Positions 1 through 10,303 are shown, counted from the stretch's first letter. The stretch is DNA of 64,000 nucleotides from Polyangiaceae bacterium (GCA_016933275.1 JAFGBI010000303.1:1-64000); one strand, 5' to 3'. Numbers and translations are program-made. The notes: generated by a model not told the origin, from the letters alone.

Positions 1-504
1 GTACCGGTCCCGATCCGCTTCCTCCTCGGGACGGCGGACATAGGGGGGGATCGGCACGGAACCCTCGCGCGCGATCGCCTCCGCCACCGGCTCGTCGCTA
101 TGAAGCTCCACCGTCAGCGTGCCGTCCGCTCCCCGCTCTAGTACGTCCACGCGCAGTCCTCCCACCTCTACCACCGCTCCGGGACGCAGCGGGCGATTGG
201 ACCGCCCCAGGGCGCTCCACACCGTCGCCACCTCCACCGACTCGTCGCGCGATGGACCGAGGAGCAGAACCTCGACCCGCCCCCCCGTCCCCGCTCGGTG
301 ACCCCGCAGGCGGGCGCGGATCACGCGGCTGTCGTTGATGACGACGAGCGCACCGGGGGGCACGAGGTGCGGCCAGTCACGAACGCTCTGGTGCATGAGC
401 CCCTCGGGCGACACCACGAGGAGCCTCGCTCCATCCCGTTCGGGCAGGGGGTGCTGCGCGATCCGTTCCACGGGGAGCGCGTAGTCGAGGTCGGCTGTGC
501 GCAA
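1..504 (-). CDS. queA: S-adenosylmethionine:tRNA ribosyltransferase-isomerase QueA, N-terminal part; gene runs off the left edge
   Basis: Reverse-strand translation LRTADLDYALPVERIAQHPLPERDGARLLV...VVINDSRVIRARLRG...IPPYVRRPEEEADRDRY matches QueA motifs; TTG start at 504 is a guess. Confidence 0.85.
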   Translation of the reverse strand, partial: MRTADLDYALPVERIAQHPLPERDGARLLVVSPEGLMHQSVRDWPHLVPPGALVVINDSRVIRARLRGHRAGTGGRVEVLLLGPSRDESVEVATVWSALGRSNRPLRPGAVVEVGGLRVDVLERGADGTLTVELHSDEPVAEAIAREGSVPIPPYVRRPEEEADRDRY

Positions 505-520
505 CCTGATACCCGTGAGA

Positions 521-1945
521 TCAGCGGGACTCGTAGGTGATCCCCAGCCGCGTCATCTTTCGCCACAGCGTCGTCGGGCTGATATCGAGGCCTTCGGCCG
601 CCCGCTCTCGGCTCCCGTCGAACGCCTTGAGCGCCGCCTCGACCGCCTCCCTTTCCGCTTCGTCCACGATGTCGGCGAGGGTTCGACCGGTCGTCCGCGA
701 CGCACGGGGCGGTGCCTGCGGCAGAATGTCGTCCACGGTGACGACCCCCCCGGAGCAGAGCGCTACCGCCTGCTCCACCATGTTCTCCATCTCTCGCACG
801 TTGCCAGGATAGTCATGCACCAGTAGCCGTTCCATGACATTGTCGGCGAATCGCGCCCGCACGCTCATCTTCCGGTTGTACTTCTCCAGGAAGAACTCCG
901 CCAGGAGCGGGATATCCTCCCGCCGATCGCGGAGCGGCGGGAGGTGGAACCGCGCTACGTTCAACCGGTAATAGAGATCCTGACGAAAACGCCGCTCCTC
1001 GACCGCCGCGACCAGATCCACGTTCGTCGCGGCAACGACCCTGATGTTCACCTTGATCGGACGGTTCTCCCCCACGCGCCGGATTTCCCCGTCCTGGATC
1101 GAGCGCAAGAGCTTCGCCTGGAACGACAGCGTCGTCTCCGCGATCTCGTCGAAGAAGAACGTCCCCCCATCCGCCTCCTCGAACAACCCCTTGCGCGCGG
1201 AGAGTGCCCCGGTGAAGGCACCCCGCGCATGACCGAAGAGCTCGCTCTCGAGCAGCGTCTCGGTGATCGCAGCGCAATTGACGGTAACGAACGGGCGCTC
1301 GGCGCGTTTGCTGTTCGCGTGCACCGCCCGCGCGACGAGCTCCTTTCCGGTCCCGCTGTCGCCCGTGATGAGCACGATGGCGTCCGTGGGTGCGATCTTG
1401 ACGACCTTGGAGAGGACGTCTCGAATCGTCTGCGAGCGACCGATGATGTTCTCGAAGTGGTAGCGTTCCTTGAACTCCTGAGCGAAGAGTCGCACTTGCC
1501 CATGGAGACGACGGCTCTCGATCGCCTTCGTCACCTTCACGAGCAACTCCTGTTCACCGAACGGCTTCTGGATGTAGTCGAAGGCACCCAGCCGCATCGC
1601 CTCCACGGCACTCTCGATGGTACCGTAGGCGGTCATGACGATGACCTCGGTCATCGGTTGTGCCTCTTTGATCGTGCGCAGGACGTCGATGCCGTCGCAG
1701 TCGCCCATTCGAAGATCGGTGATCACCAGGTCGTAGGCTCCGGTCGCCCCCTTCTCCCGCCCTTCGCTGCCGTCACTGGCCTCATCGACCTCGTACCCGG
1801 CCCCGCGAAGGAGCATCGCGAGCGTCGTGCGCATGTTGCGCTGATCATCGACGACCAGAATCTTCTCGCCGAGCTGGGGCTCCATCGCGGTCTTGCCAGG
1901 AACGCCCTGCGTGGTCTTCTCGCTCTTGTTCGTGCTGCCAGACAT
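521..1945 (-). CDS. Sigma-54-dependent response regulator (NtrC family: receiver, AAA+, Fis-type HTH)
   Basis: Receiver ILVVDDQ..DLVITDLRM..KPF; Walker A GDSGTGKE; GAFTGA loop; C-terminal HTH. Confidence 0.95.
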   Translation of the reverse strand: MSGSTNKSEKTTQGVPGKTAMEPQLGEKILVVDDQRNMRTTLAMLLRGAGYEVDEASDGSEGREKGATGAYDLVITDLRMGDCDGIDVLRTIKEAQPMTEVIVMTAYGTIESAVEAMRLGAFDYIQKPFGEQELLVKVTKAIESRRLHGQVRLFAQEFKERYHFENIIGRSQTIRDVLSKVVKIAPTDAIVLITGDSGTGKELVARAVHANSKRAERPFVTVNCAAITETLLESELFGHARGAFTGALSARKGLFEEADGGTFFFDEIAETTLSFQAKLLRSIQDGEIRRVGENRPIKVNIRVVAATNVDLVAAVEERRFRQDLYYRLNVARFHLPPLRDRREDIPLLAEFFLEKYNRKMSVRARFADNVMERLLVHDYPGNVREMENMVEQAVALCSGGVVTVDDILPQAPPRASRTTGRTLADIVDEAEREAVEAALKAFDGSRERAAEGLDISPTTLWRKMTRLGITYESR

Positions 1946-2039
1946 CGTCGTTGCCGCTCAGAGGTCGGTCCCACCCTGGGGCGGCCCCTGCCATCACCTG
2001 GGAATCTAGGCTATGACCGTTCGCTGCCGCCCGCCAGCG

Positions 2040-3515
2040 TCATGTACGGGGACGGTTCTGGGCAAGCGCGATCGCCGCCGTGAGCTCCTTGAAGTCGAAG
2101 GGTTTCTCGAGCAGTCTCACCTGCGGTCCGAGGCTCGGAGCCGCGCGGGAGCCGCTCGCCGAAATGAGTACGATTCCCAGGCCGGGACGGGCGGCACGAA
2201 GCTCCTCCGCCAACTGACGGCCGTCTCCATCCCGCAAACGCACATCGATGACCGCAACCTCAATCTCCGCAGCGTAGGTGCGGAAGAGATCGCGCGACTC
2301 GGCCGCGCTCAGTGCGGCAAAGACCGTGTGCCCAGCCCGGCGCAGTTGTCGCGCGACGGCGCCAACCAAGGCGGCTTCGTCGTCGGCGAGGAGCAGCGTC
2401 ACCGCCGACCCCACGGCCTCCTTCACCGTGACCACTACTGGATCGACCTGCACCACGGAGGTGATCGGCCAATCCACGATGAAGAGCGCGCCGCCGGCGC
2501 GACTCGCATCCACCGTCACCGTCGCGCCTGTCGTCCGGGCAACCGCGTCCACGATCGCTAAACCGAGCCCGGTGCCATAGCACTCGCCGCCCTGCTCCGC
2601 GTCGCCCCCCTTGGTGGTAAAGTACGGTTCGAAGATCCGAGCGCGTAGCTCGTTGGGGATGCCGGGCCCCGAGTCGGCGACGCTGAACCGAACACCGCCG
2701 GAGGGCCGGCGCTTGAGCTCGACCTCGATCCCGCCCCCTCGCGACCGGGTAGCGTCCCGTGCGTTGACCATCAGGTTGAGGATGAGCTGATGCAACCGCG
2801 CCCGATCACCCACCACCTCGGCGACGCGGGGCTCGAGATCGAGGACAATCGGGACCCCCGCGGAGCCGCGCCCGAGGACCGCCGCGATGGCTCGGATCTC
2901 CTCGGCCAGGTCCACCGGCCGCCAGCTACCGGTTTCCTCGAACGCGATCGACCGGAGCGAGCGTGCCAACGCCGCGCCGCGTTCGGCGAAATCGATGATG
3001 GCCCGGAAGTCGCGCGCGGGGTCGCCTTCTCCCTCCAAAGCGTCCTGCAGGCCCGCCTGCGCCGTGGAGACGATGGTCGACAGCATGTTGTTCACATCGT
3101 GGCTCAGGCCTCCGGAGAACCGCGCGATGGTTTCGCTGCGTTCGCGCTGGGCGCGTGCCGTCGAGGTGGTGACCCGCTCCGTCTGGTCAACCAACGCCAG
3201 CAGGTACCCGTGACCCCCGGCAATGAACGCTCCATGTGCCTCCACGCGGAGCTCGCCCTCCGCTCTGGTTCGCACCAGGAGGTCGTCGACCCGAAATTCG
3301 GCTTGCCTGCTCAGCAGGCGGCGCACGAAGCTCGCGAGGCCGGTGGACACGCCTTCCATCAGTTCGTCGGCACGACGACCGACAGCGTCCTCGCCGAAAA
3401 CACCGGCGAACCGGCGACTGACCCGGGCAACCACGCCGTTTTCGTCGAGCAGAGCCTGCAGCGTGGGCGCATGCTCGAACGCTTCGGCGAGCGGGTCGTT
3501 CGGGTCCATCCGCAA
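2040..3515 (-). CDS. Hybrid sensor histidine kinase (PAS-like, HisKA/HATPase, C-terminal receiver)
   Basis: H-box GGLSHDVNNMLS, N-box LMVNARDAT, G-box DSGPGIP, receiver LLLADDEAAL...VAVIDVRL...LEKPF. Confidence 0.92.
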   Translation of the reverse strand: MRMDPNDPLAEAFEHAPTLQALLDENGVVARVSRRFAGVFGEDAVGRRADELMEGVSTGLASFVRRLLSRQAEFRVDDLLVRTRAEGELRVEAHGAFIAGGHGYLLALVDQTERVTTSTARAQRERSETIARFSGGLSHDVNNMLSTIVSTAQAGLQDALEGEGDPARDFRAIIDFAERGAALARSLRSIAFEETGSWRPVDLAEEIRAIAAVLGRGSAGVPIVLDLEPRVAEVVGDRARLHQLILNLMVNARDATRSRGGGIEVELKRRPSGGVRFSVADSGPGIPNELRARIFEPYFTTKGGDAEQGGECYGTGLGLAIVDAVARTTGATVTVDASRAGGALFIVDWPITSVVQVDPVVVTVKEAVGSAVTLLLADDEAALVGAVARQLRRAGHTVFAALSAAESRDLFRTYAAEIEVAVIDVRLRDGDGRQLAEELRAARPGLGIVLISASGSRAAPSLGPQVRLLEKPFDFKELTAAIALAQNRPRT

Positions 3516-3550
3516 GGTGACTCAACTCTACTCAGCCCGATGGATCGGAT

Positions 3551-5038
3551 CTACCGTCGCCTCCCGCGATCGGTTGCGGTGGCAGCCTCCGGGGCTAGCT
3601 CCTCGACCGCGACGGAATCCTCGGTCTCGCCCACCTGAACCGAGACGCTCGGAGCCGGGACGGCGCGCGAAGGGGCGGGCGGGGTCAGCGATTCCGTGGT
3701 CAGCGCAGCCGCGGTCTGGCTTCCGGCCGATCCGGACGGGGGGTCGGCGGGTCGGCACCCGCGTGGTACGCCCGAGCCCGCCAGCGCCGCCCCCGCCACC
3801 ACGAACCCGATGACGCCGATGACGACCCCGCCCAACCCAAGCGCACGGCTTCGCCGAACGGCGCTCCGCACGGATTCTGACCTGGAGGGGTCGAACGATC
3901 CGGTAAGCTCTGTTGTCCTCCGAGGAGCGTCCCCCGAGAACACCACCCGGTCGAAACTGCTGAGATTGGAGAGCCCACTCACGCTGGGCTCACCCTCCGG
4001 TTCCGCTGCGCGGAACGCTGGCTCCTCGGAGACCAGGCCAGCACGAGCGGCCGCCACCGAACGAAGGGCGCCACGCACCGCCTGACGGCGCGCCTCGATA
4101 CGGTCGCCGAGCACCTTGCGCAACAGCCCGGCGATCCCCGCCCGGGGGACGACGATCCGCTCATCCTTGAGGTAGCGCTCGAGGGCCCGCTGGAAGTCTC
4201 GGGCGGACTGGAATCTCTCGCGCCGGCTGCGTGAGAGTGCCTTCATGGCGATCCGCTCGAGCGCGAGCGGATAGTCCGGGACCAACGACGTCAAGGGGGG
4301 GATCTCTCCCTTCACCACCAGCGAGAGCGTCTCCGCGTCGCTTTCCCCACGGAAGAGACGGCGACCCGTCGTGAGCTCGTAGAGCACGATCCCGAGGGAG
4401 AACACGTCACTGCGGCGATCCACCGGACGGGCGAGCGCCTGCTCGGGGGACATATATCCGAATTTCCCCTTGACATGGCCGACCTCGGTCGCCTCGCTGG
4501 CCCGTAACCTGGCCTTCGCGACCCCGAAATCCACCAGCTTCACCCGCCCACTCGTACTGATGAGGATGTTGTGCGGCGACACGTCTCGGTGCACCACGTT
4601 GAGTTCCACGCCGTTCTCATCCCGGAGCCCGTGCGCCGCGTGGAGACCGGCGGCGGCGTCCGCGATGATCCGAACGGCCATCTCCGGCGGGATCGGCCGC
4701 CGCTTCCCCGCCTCCGCGATCAGGGCGTGGAGCGAGTCACCCTCCACCCATTCCATCGTCATGTAGACCACGCCGTCGATCTCGCCGACCTCGTAGAGAT
4801 CGACAACGCTGGGATGCCGGATGCGCGAAACCAGCTGTCCCTCATCGAGGAACATCTTGACGAACTCGACCTCCTCCGCGAGGTTCGAATGGATCGTCTT
4901 GACCGCGACGATCCGGGAGTCTTCGGCGCGAACCGCGTGCTCGTGGGCAACCCACACACTCGCCATGCCCCCCCGCCCGATCTTCACCAGGAGGTCATAT
5001 CGACCGAACCTCGTGCCGCGTTCGAGCTCACGAACCAT
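3551..5038 (-). CDS. Ser/Thr protein kinase with a C-terminal transmembrane segment
   Basis: IGRGGMASVW, VAVKTIH, HRDVSPHNILI, DFGVAKA; start set at MVRELERGTRFGRYDLLVKIG because the ORF-track extension to 5425 runs into an intergenic repeat. Confidence 0.92.
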   Translation of the reverse strand: MVRELERGTRFGRYDLLVKIGRGGMASVWVAHEHAVRAEDSRIVAVKTIHSNLAEEVEFVKMFLDEGQLVSRIRHPSVVDLYEVGEIDGVVYMTMEWVEGDSLHALIAEAGKRRPIPPEMAVRIIADAAAGLHAAHGLRDENGVELNVVHRDVSPHNILISTSGRVKLVDFGVAKARLRASEATEVGHVKGKFGYMSPEQALARPVDRRSDVFSLGIVLYELTTGRRLFRGESDAETLSLVVKGEIPPLTSLVPDYPLALERIAMKALSRSRRERFQSARDFQRALERYLKDERIVVPRAGIAGLLRKVLGDRIEARRQAVRGALRSVAAARAGLVSEEPAFRAAEPEGEPSVSGLSNLSSFDRVVFSGDAPRRTTELTGSFDPSRSESVRSAVRRSRALGLGGVVIGVIGFVVAGAALAGSGVPRGCRPADPPSGSAGSQTAAALTTESLTPPAPSRAVPAPSVSVQVGETEDSVAVEELAPEAATATDRGRRR

Positions 5039-5178
5039 CTTCGCAGGTGCCCCGGTTGGGAGAAGACCGAAAACTCCACGGTACCCCGAATCGCTCCCGC
5101 GTGAACCATCCCTCGTGTCGCTCGGGTCTTGGTTCCCCAGCAGAAGGGTGCTACTCGACGGGCCGAATGGGAGCCCTG

Positions 5179-5500
5179 GAGCACCGATCAGGCTGCCAAC
5201 GGAAGCGGCGCCGCTCAAAATGCACCCCAATTCGACCCTGGATCTGCCCACTCGGCGCTGCCGAGCGGGCCCCGACACCCGGTGCCCTTGACGTGGGTCC
5301 TGTGCAGAGCAAGGGACCCGCGGCGTCCCGGCCCCACGCCGCTTCACCGCATGGGGTGCGTTTCCAGCGCCACCCTGGGCGAGGCTTGCTGCCCGTTCGG
5401 TGCCCGACGCCCTCACCCACCCCACGGATGCTGGGTGGGACCCGGAGGACGCGGGTCCCTAGGTTGTTGATTTTTCGCAGCAATCAACCCGATTGCTGCA
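5179..5500. repeat. Intergenic structured element, family 1 copy 1 (imperfect hairpin arms plus terminal GCAGCAATC/GATTGCTGC hairpin)
   Basis: GCACCGA (5181-5187)/TCGGTGC (5397-5403); AAATGCACCCC (5218-5228)/GGGGTGCGTTT (5353-5363); GCAGCAATC (5477-5485)/GATTGCTGC (5491-5499); shares segments in order with 16991-17149. Confidence 0.75.
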
Positions 5501-5522
5501 TTGGCCCCAAGAGGAACATGCC

Positions 5523-5966
5523 ATGGCAACGCTGCGCGAGAAACTCAGCACCGGAACCAAACGACAGGCAGTCGTGGATGACGCCCTCCTCGTCCTCGAC
5601 CAGGAGGTCGCGGACAAGTCCGGACTAACCGGAATCGCCATCAAGGCGGCCTACGCGATGGTGAAGGGGGTCAAGCCCGGGTTCATCCGCGAGGTGGTCG
5701 ACCACCTGCTGGATGACTTCGTGGACGCCCTCGAGCCAATCGCGGCCGAGGCCGCGGAAAAGGGGCAGCGAGCGGGGCCCTACCTCGAGACGAACCGGAG
5801 TCGGGTCGCCGATGCCCTCCTCGCCATCACGGACCGCAAGGCGCAGAACGCCCAGAACCGCGCCATCAAGGCCGCATACGAGAGGCTCCGTCCCACCGCC
5901 AAGAAGCACGTCGAGGCCGCGGCACCTCGTCTTGGTCGAATGATGGAAAAGCACCTCGCCGACTGA
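5523..5966 (+). CDS. Conserved hypothetical protein (DUF6918-like, from memory)
   Basis: 147-aa ORF MATLREKLSTGTKRQAVVDDALLVLDQEVADKSG..., RBS-like agagga upstream. Confidence 0.75.
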   Translation: MATLREKLSTGTKRQAVVDDALLVLDQEVADKSGLTGIAIKAAYAMVKGVKPGFIREVVDHLLDDFVDALEPIAAEAAEKGQRAGPYLETNRSRVADALLAITDRKAQNAQNRAIKAAYERLRPTAKKHVEAAAPRLGRMMEKHLAD

Positions 5967-6280
5967 GGTCCCCACTGGTCTTTCTGCCAGGCCAGAATTG
6001 TACAGTATTCCAATCGGTTTTGTGTAATAATCCGCCAGGGTGGGCGTACCTTCTGCGCCGAGGTGGTCCGAGCCGCTGAAGAGACGGCCTCGCCCGCTCC
6101 TGCCTCGCTTCGATCCCACGGCCTTGCTGCTCGGTGGGGACTCAGGTCGGCTGGGGCCGAGCGTGACCAACTCGATGTCGGATCGGGTGGTGCTGGCTGG
6201 ATCAGCAATCGATGGCGGCCCGCTCGGCCACCGCCCAACCACCAAAGAGGGGGTCGTCTCACGACGATCCTGACCCGGCG

Positions 6281-6435
6281 GAGCCGAAACCAAACAGGCC
6301 GTCCGCGGTCAGCGGTCCGCTGTCAGGTGAAACCCGGAGACCCCGATCGCTGACGCCCGATTGCTGATGGCCGCGAGAACATTGAAAAAAATTCTGCCGG
6401 ATCCGGTCAAGACAACACCGCCAAGGGACGAGCCA
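6281..6435. repeat. Intergenic repeat family 2, copy A
   Basis: GAGCCGAAACCAA...CAGGCCGTC...GATTGCTGA(T)GGCCGCGAGAACATTGAAAAAAATTCTGCCGGATCCGGTCAAGACAACACCGCCAAGGG, similar to 52821-52975 and 52976-53130. Confidence 0.8.
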
Positions 6436-6567
6436 CCCTGCCCCTAGCTCGCTCGTGAGCAGCGAGCAGGTTCGACCGATCTCGGGGGCCCGCCCTGGCT
6501 CGACGCACCTGCGCTGACCGGTTTCTGCGGGACACGTGGGCCTTCCTGCGCTATCACCCCGCGCACC

Positions 6568-6708
6568 ATGGGCACCCCGCAGGACCCGCCAGCCAGAAGA
6601 AAGCAACGCAAGCGCCGCGCCCGAAAGAACGAGGCGTGGGAAGCCACTCGCGCCGCCGAGAACGCGGAGGCCGCGAAGCCAAAGGCTCCGCCGAAGACCA
6701 CGACTTGA
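6568..6708 (+). CDS. Possible small basic protein (46 aa)
   Basis: MGTPQDPPARRKQRKRRARKNEAWEATRAAENAEAAKPKAPPKTTT*; not in ORF track because of size; no homology check possible. Confidence 0.4.
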   Translation: MGTPQDPPARRKQRKRRARKNEAWEATRAAENAEAAKPKAPPKTTT

Positions 6709-6780
6709 GCCAGGCCCCCGCAGGGGGGATCACGACGGCGATGACCGTAGCCACAGGCTGCTCGCAGCGCGTGTCCTCCT

Positions 6781-7554
6781 GTGCCTTCGATTCCGGCGGT
6801 TCACGTGGTAGATCCGCGTTGCATGGATGGTGCGCGCGTATTTCGCTGCCCTGCGTGTGGAGGCGACGTCAGCGAGTGGGCACGTGGTTGCCCGTTCTGC
6901 CGGGCTCCACTCGCCACGGTGCGATGCGGCAACTGCTTCCACATGAACGTTCCTCAGGCCGTCCATTGCTCCGGGTGTGGGCGCGAGCTGGCACTCGAAC
7001 CGATCGGAGAGCCATCGGCGATGGCTTGCCCTCGCTGCGAGACCCCTCTGCTGGCGTTGCCGCAGGGGCCAGGATCCCTGTTCGACTGCGCGCAATGTGG
7101 GGGGCAGTTCGTGGAGAACGCCCTGCTCCGTGACCTCGTCGAGCAGCAGCGTGTCGTTCGGCCGGTCGCCGGGTTCCCGCCGACCAGCCAGGTACCGTCT
7201 ACCGAGACCGTGCGCTACCTGGCCTGTCCCGCCTGCGCGAAGCTCATGCATCGGAAGAACTTCGGACGGAGGAGTGGAGTCATCGTGGATGTCTGTCCGC
7301 ACCATGGAATCTGGTTCGATGCCGGTGAGTTGCCGCGTATCTTGAGCTTCGTCTCGAGCGGGGGACTCGAACGGGCCGCGGCACTGCACCGGGAAGAAGA
7401 GCGGATGGCATCGCTCCGCGGCGGGTCGTCTGGCCCCTCGTCCGCGGCCCTCTCGAGCGGTGTCCCGAGCCATCGTTTCGACGCCGAGCTCCTCAGCGAT
7501 CTCGCCGAAGTGGGGCGGGACTTCCTCGGATACCTCCGCACCCTCATCCGTTGA
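6781..7554 (+). CDS. Zinc-ribbon protein with several CxxC pairs (zf-TFIIB-like segment)
   Basis: CPACGGDVSEWARGCPFC; CPRCETPLL..FDCAQCGG; CPACAKLMHRKNFGRRSGVIVDVCPHHGIWFDAGEL. Confidence 0.85.
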   Translation: MPSIPAVHVVDPRCMDGARVFRCPACGGDVSEWARGCPFCRAPLATVRCGNCFHMNVPQAVHCSGCGRELALEPIGEPSAMACPRCETPLLALPQGPGSLFDCAQCGGQFVENALLRDLVEQQRVVRPVAGFPPTSQVPSTETVRYLACPACAKLMHRKNFGRRSGVIVDVCPHHGIWFDAGELPRILSFVSSGGLERAAALHREEERMASLRGGSSGPSSAALSSGVPSHRFDAELLSDLAEVGRDFLGYLRTLIR

Positions 7555-7644
7555 CTCGCCCCGCCTGCCGGCTCGGTCGGTTCACACCGGCAGGCTCGAC
7601 AGCGCGGCCAACGCGAACAAGAATTGTCCAAGCCAACCCTCACC

Positions 7645-7983
7645 ATGGCAAGCCACCGCCGTTCGTCCCAACCCGAAGAGCGGGGCGACGTCAATGTCGC
7701 CGAGCGAACCAGCACCTCCGAGCCCCGTCGGTACAACGTCGTCTTCCACAACGACGACTACACGACCATGGAATTCGTCGTCCTCGTGTTGACCCGGTTC
7801 TTTCACAGGGACGAGACCGAGGCGACTCGCATCATGTTGGAGGTACACCATCGTGGGTTCGGCGTCGTGGGCACATTCACCCGCGACGTCGCAGAAACGA
7901 AGGCTCAACAGGTCATGGAGTACGCTCGCGAACACGGCCACCCGCTCCGCTGCTCCGCCGAACCCGAGGGGATGACGAGCTGA
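7645..7983 (+). CDS. clpS: ATP-dependent Clp protease adaptor ClpS
   Basis: [22 protein letters not shown]...[23 protein letters not shown]; directly upstream of clpA. Confidence 0.95.
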   Translation: MASHRRSSQPEERGDVNVAERTSTSEPRRYNVVFHNDDYTTMEFVVLVLTRFFHRDETEATRIMLEVHHRGFGVVGTFTRDVAETKAQQVMEYAREHGHPLRCSAEPEGMTS

Positions 7984-7999
7984 CCGGAGAAACCCCGCG

Positions 8000-10303
8000 A
8001 TGAAGGTCAGCACCGAGCTCGAGATTGCACTGTCCCTGGCCAGTCGAGAGGCCTTTCGGCGACGCCACGATCTGATGTTGGTCGAGCACCTGCTCTTCGC
8101 GCTACTCCACGACGCAACCACCGCGCGCATCGTGGCCAAGTCTGGCGGAGATGTGGATGCGATCAAGCTGTCGCTCGACCATTTCCTCGCGCACGAGGTC
8201 ACGGAGGTCCCCTCGGACCACCCGCTGAACCCCGTACCGTCGCGGGGATTCCACCGCGTGCTCCAACGTGCGGCGTTTCACGTGCAGTCGAGTGGAAAGG
8301 AGGAACTCGGGGGAGCGAATGTCCTCGTTGCCATCTTCTCCGAACCCGACTCTCCGGCCGTCAAGGCGCTCGCCGACGCGGGCGTTACTCGACTCGACGT
8401 GGTGAGCTACATCAGCCACGGGATCGCCAAGGATGGCGACGACGAGGTCGACGAAGCCGCAGATCTGGAAGGCGACGACGAGGTCGGACCGGCTGCCGAG
8501 GAACCCGCCGCGGACCCACTGGCCCGCTTCGCGCAGAACCTCAACGAACGCGCCGCTGCCGGGGAAATCGAGCCGCTCGTCGGCAGAGAACGTGAGCTTC
8601 GTCGGGCCATCCAGGTCCTGGCCCGACGCCGCAAGAACAATCCTCTCTTCGTAGGAGACGCCGGGGTCGGCAAGACGGCCATCGTGGAGGGCCTGGCGGC
8701 GCGGCTTGAAGCCGGTGACGTACCGGAGGCGTTGCGGGGCTCGGTGATCTACTCGCTGGACATGGGCGCTCTGCTCGCGGGCACCAAGTTCCGTGGGGAT
8801 TTCGAGAGCCGGGTGAAGGCCGTGCTGAAGGCGCTCAGCAAGATCCGCGGATCGATCCTGTTCGTTGACGAGCTCCACAGCGTCATCGGGGCGGGTTCGA
8901 CGAGCGGTAGCACGATGGACGCGGCAAACCTCCTCAAGCCCGCCCTCGCCTCGGGGAAGATGCGCTGCATCGGCGCCACCACGTTCGAGGAGTACCGGAG
9001 CCATGTCGAGCGGGATCGCGCGCTCGCCCGACGGTTTCAGAGGATCGAGGTCCTCGAGCCCTCCGTCGAGGAAACCATCCTCATCCTCGATGGGCTGCGG
9101 CCCCGCTACGAGGAGTATCACGGCGTGCGCTATGCTGACGGCGCCCTGGAAGCCGCGGCGCGCCTGGCTTCACGCCACCTCTCGGACCGAAGGATGCCCG
9201 ACAAGGCGATCGACTTGATGGACGAGGCCGGTGCCGACGCGAAGCTCGAGGAGGGCCGAGACGCTGAGGTGAACATCGGGCGGATCGAGGCCGTGGTGGC
9301 GCGGATGGCGCAGATCCCACCGCGTCAGGTGAGCTCCGACGACAGGGCCGCTCTGCGCGATCTCGAGCGGGACCTGAACCAGGTCGTCTTCGGCCAGGAG
9401 CGCGCGATCCGGGAGCTCGCCACCGCCATCAAGCTGGCCCGCGCCGGACTCCGACCACCGAGCCAACCGATCGGCTCGTACCTTTTTACAGGGCCGACGG
9501 GCGTCGGCAAGACGGAGGTAGCCCGCCAGCTGGCAAGGACGCTGGGGATCGAGCTTCTTCGGTTCGACATGAGCGAGTACATGGAACGCCACACCGTGGC
9601 GCGCCTGATCGGTGCCCCTCCCGGCTACGTCGGCTACGACCGAGGTGGGCTACTCACCGAGGCAATGGCGAAGACGCCCCACGCCGTCCTCCTCCTGGAC
9701 GAGATCGAGAAGGCACATCCGGATGTGTTCAACGTCCTCTTGCAGGTGATGGACCACGGCACCCTGACAGACAACAACGGCAAGAAGTCCGACTTCTGCA
9801 ACGCCATCCTCGTCATGACCAGCAACGTCGGCGCCGCAGACCTGGCGCGGAACCCCGTGGGGTTCGGGAATCGGGACAAGACCGGCGGCGATGACATCGC
9901 ATTTCGCAACACCTTCAGCCCGGAATTCCGCAATCGCCTCGATGCCCGTATCCGTTTCGACGCGCTCTCGCCTGCCACGATGCTTCACGTCGTCGACAAG
10001 TTCCTCGGTGAGCTCTCGGGGCAGCTCGCTGAGCGCAACGTCGCCATCACTGTGACACCGCGTGCTCGTCAGTACCTGGCCGACAAGGGGTACGACCGGG
10101 ACAACGGGGCGCGCCCCCTCGCTCGAATCATTCAAGACGAGATCAAGCGTCGCCTAGGGGACGAGCTCATCTTCGGGGAGCTCGCCAATGGTGGCCAGGT
10201 AGAGATCGACGCCGTTGCTGGCGAGCTCGGATTCCGGTTCGACTCGTCGTCATCGGCGGCCAAAGAACAGCCGGGTTTGACCCACGACGAGTCCCCGCGC
10301 TAG
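8000..10303 (+). CDS. clpA: ATP-dependent Clp protease ATP-binding subunit ClpA
   Basis: Two AAA+ domains ([30 protein letters not shown]), Clp N-domain. Confidence 0.97.
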   Translation: MKVSTELEIALSLASREAFRRRHDLMLVEHLLFALLHDATTARIVAKSGGDVDAIKLSLDHFLAHEVTEVPSDHPLNPVPSRGFHRVLQRAAFHVQSSGKEELGGANVLVAIFSEPDSPAVKALADAGVTRLDVVSYISHGIAKDGDDEVDEAADLEGDDEVGPAAEEPAADPLARFAQNLNERAAAGEIEPLVGRERELRRAIQVLARRRKNNPLFVGDAGVGKTAIVEGLAARLEAGDVPEALRGSVIYSLDMGALLAGTKFRGDFESRVKAVLKALSKIRGSILFVDELHSVIGAGSTSGSTMDAANLLKPALASGKMRCIGATTFEEYRSHVERDRALARRFQRIEVLEPSVEETILILDGLRPRYEEYHGVRYADGALEAAARLASRHLSDRRMPDKAIDLMDEAGADAKLEEGRDAEVNIGRIEAVVARMAQIPPRQVSSDDRAALRDLERDLNQVVFGQERAIRELATAIKLARAGLRPPSQPIGSYLFTGPTGVGKTEVARQLARTLGIELLRFDMSEYMERHTVARLIGAPPGYVGYDRGGLLTEAMAKTPHAVLLLDEIEKAHPDVFNVLLQVMDHGTLTDNNGKKSDFCNAILVMTSNVGAADLARNPVGFGNRDKTGGDDIAFRNTFSPEFRNRLDARIRFDALSPATMLHVVDKFLGELSGQLAERNVAITVTPRARQYLADKGYDRDNGARPLARIIQDEIKRRLGDELIFGELANGGQVEIDAVAGELGFRFDSSSSAAKEQPGLTHDESPR

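Noticed and set aside
5039-5425. N-terminal extension of the Ser/Thr kinase ORF
   Set aside because: This part has no domain signature and overlaps intergenic element family 1; MVRELERGTRFGRYDLL at 5038 is the natural start.
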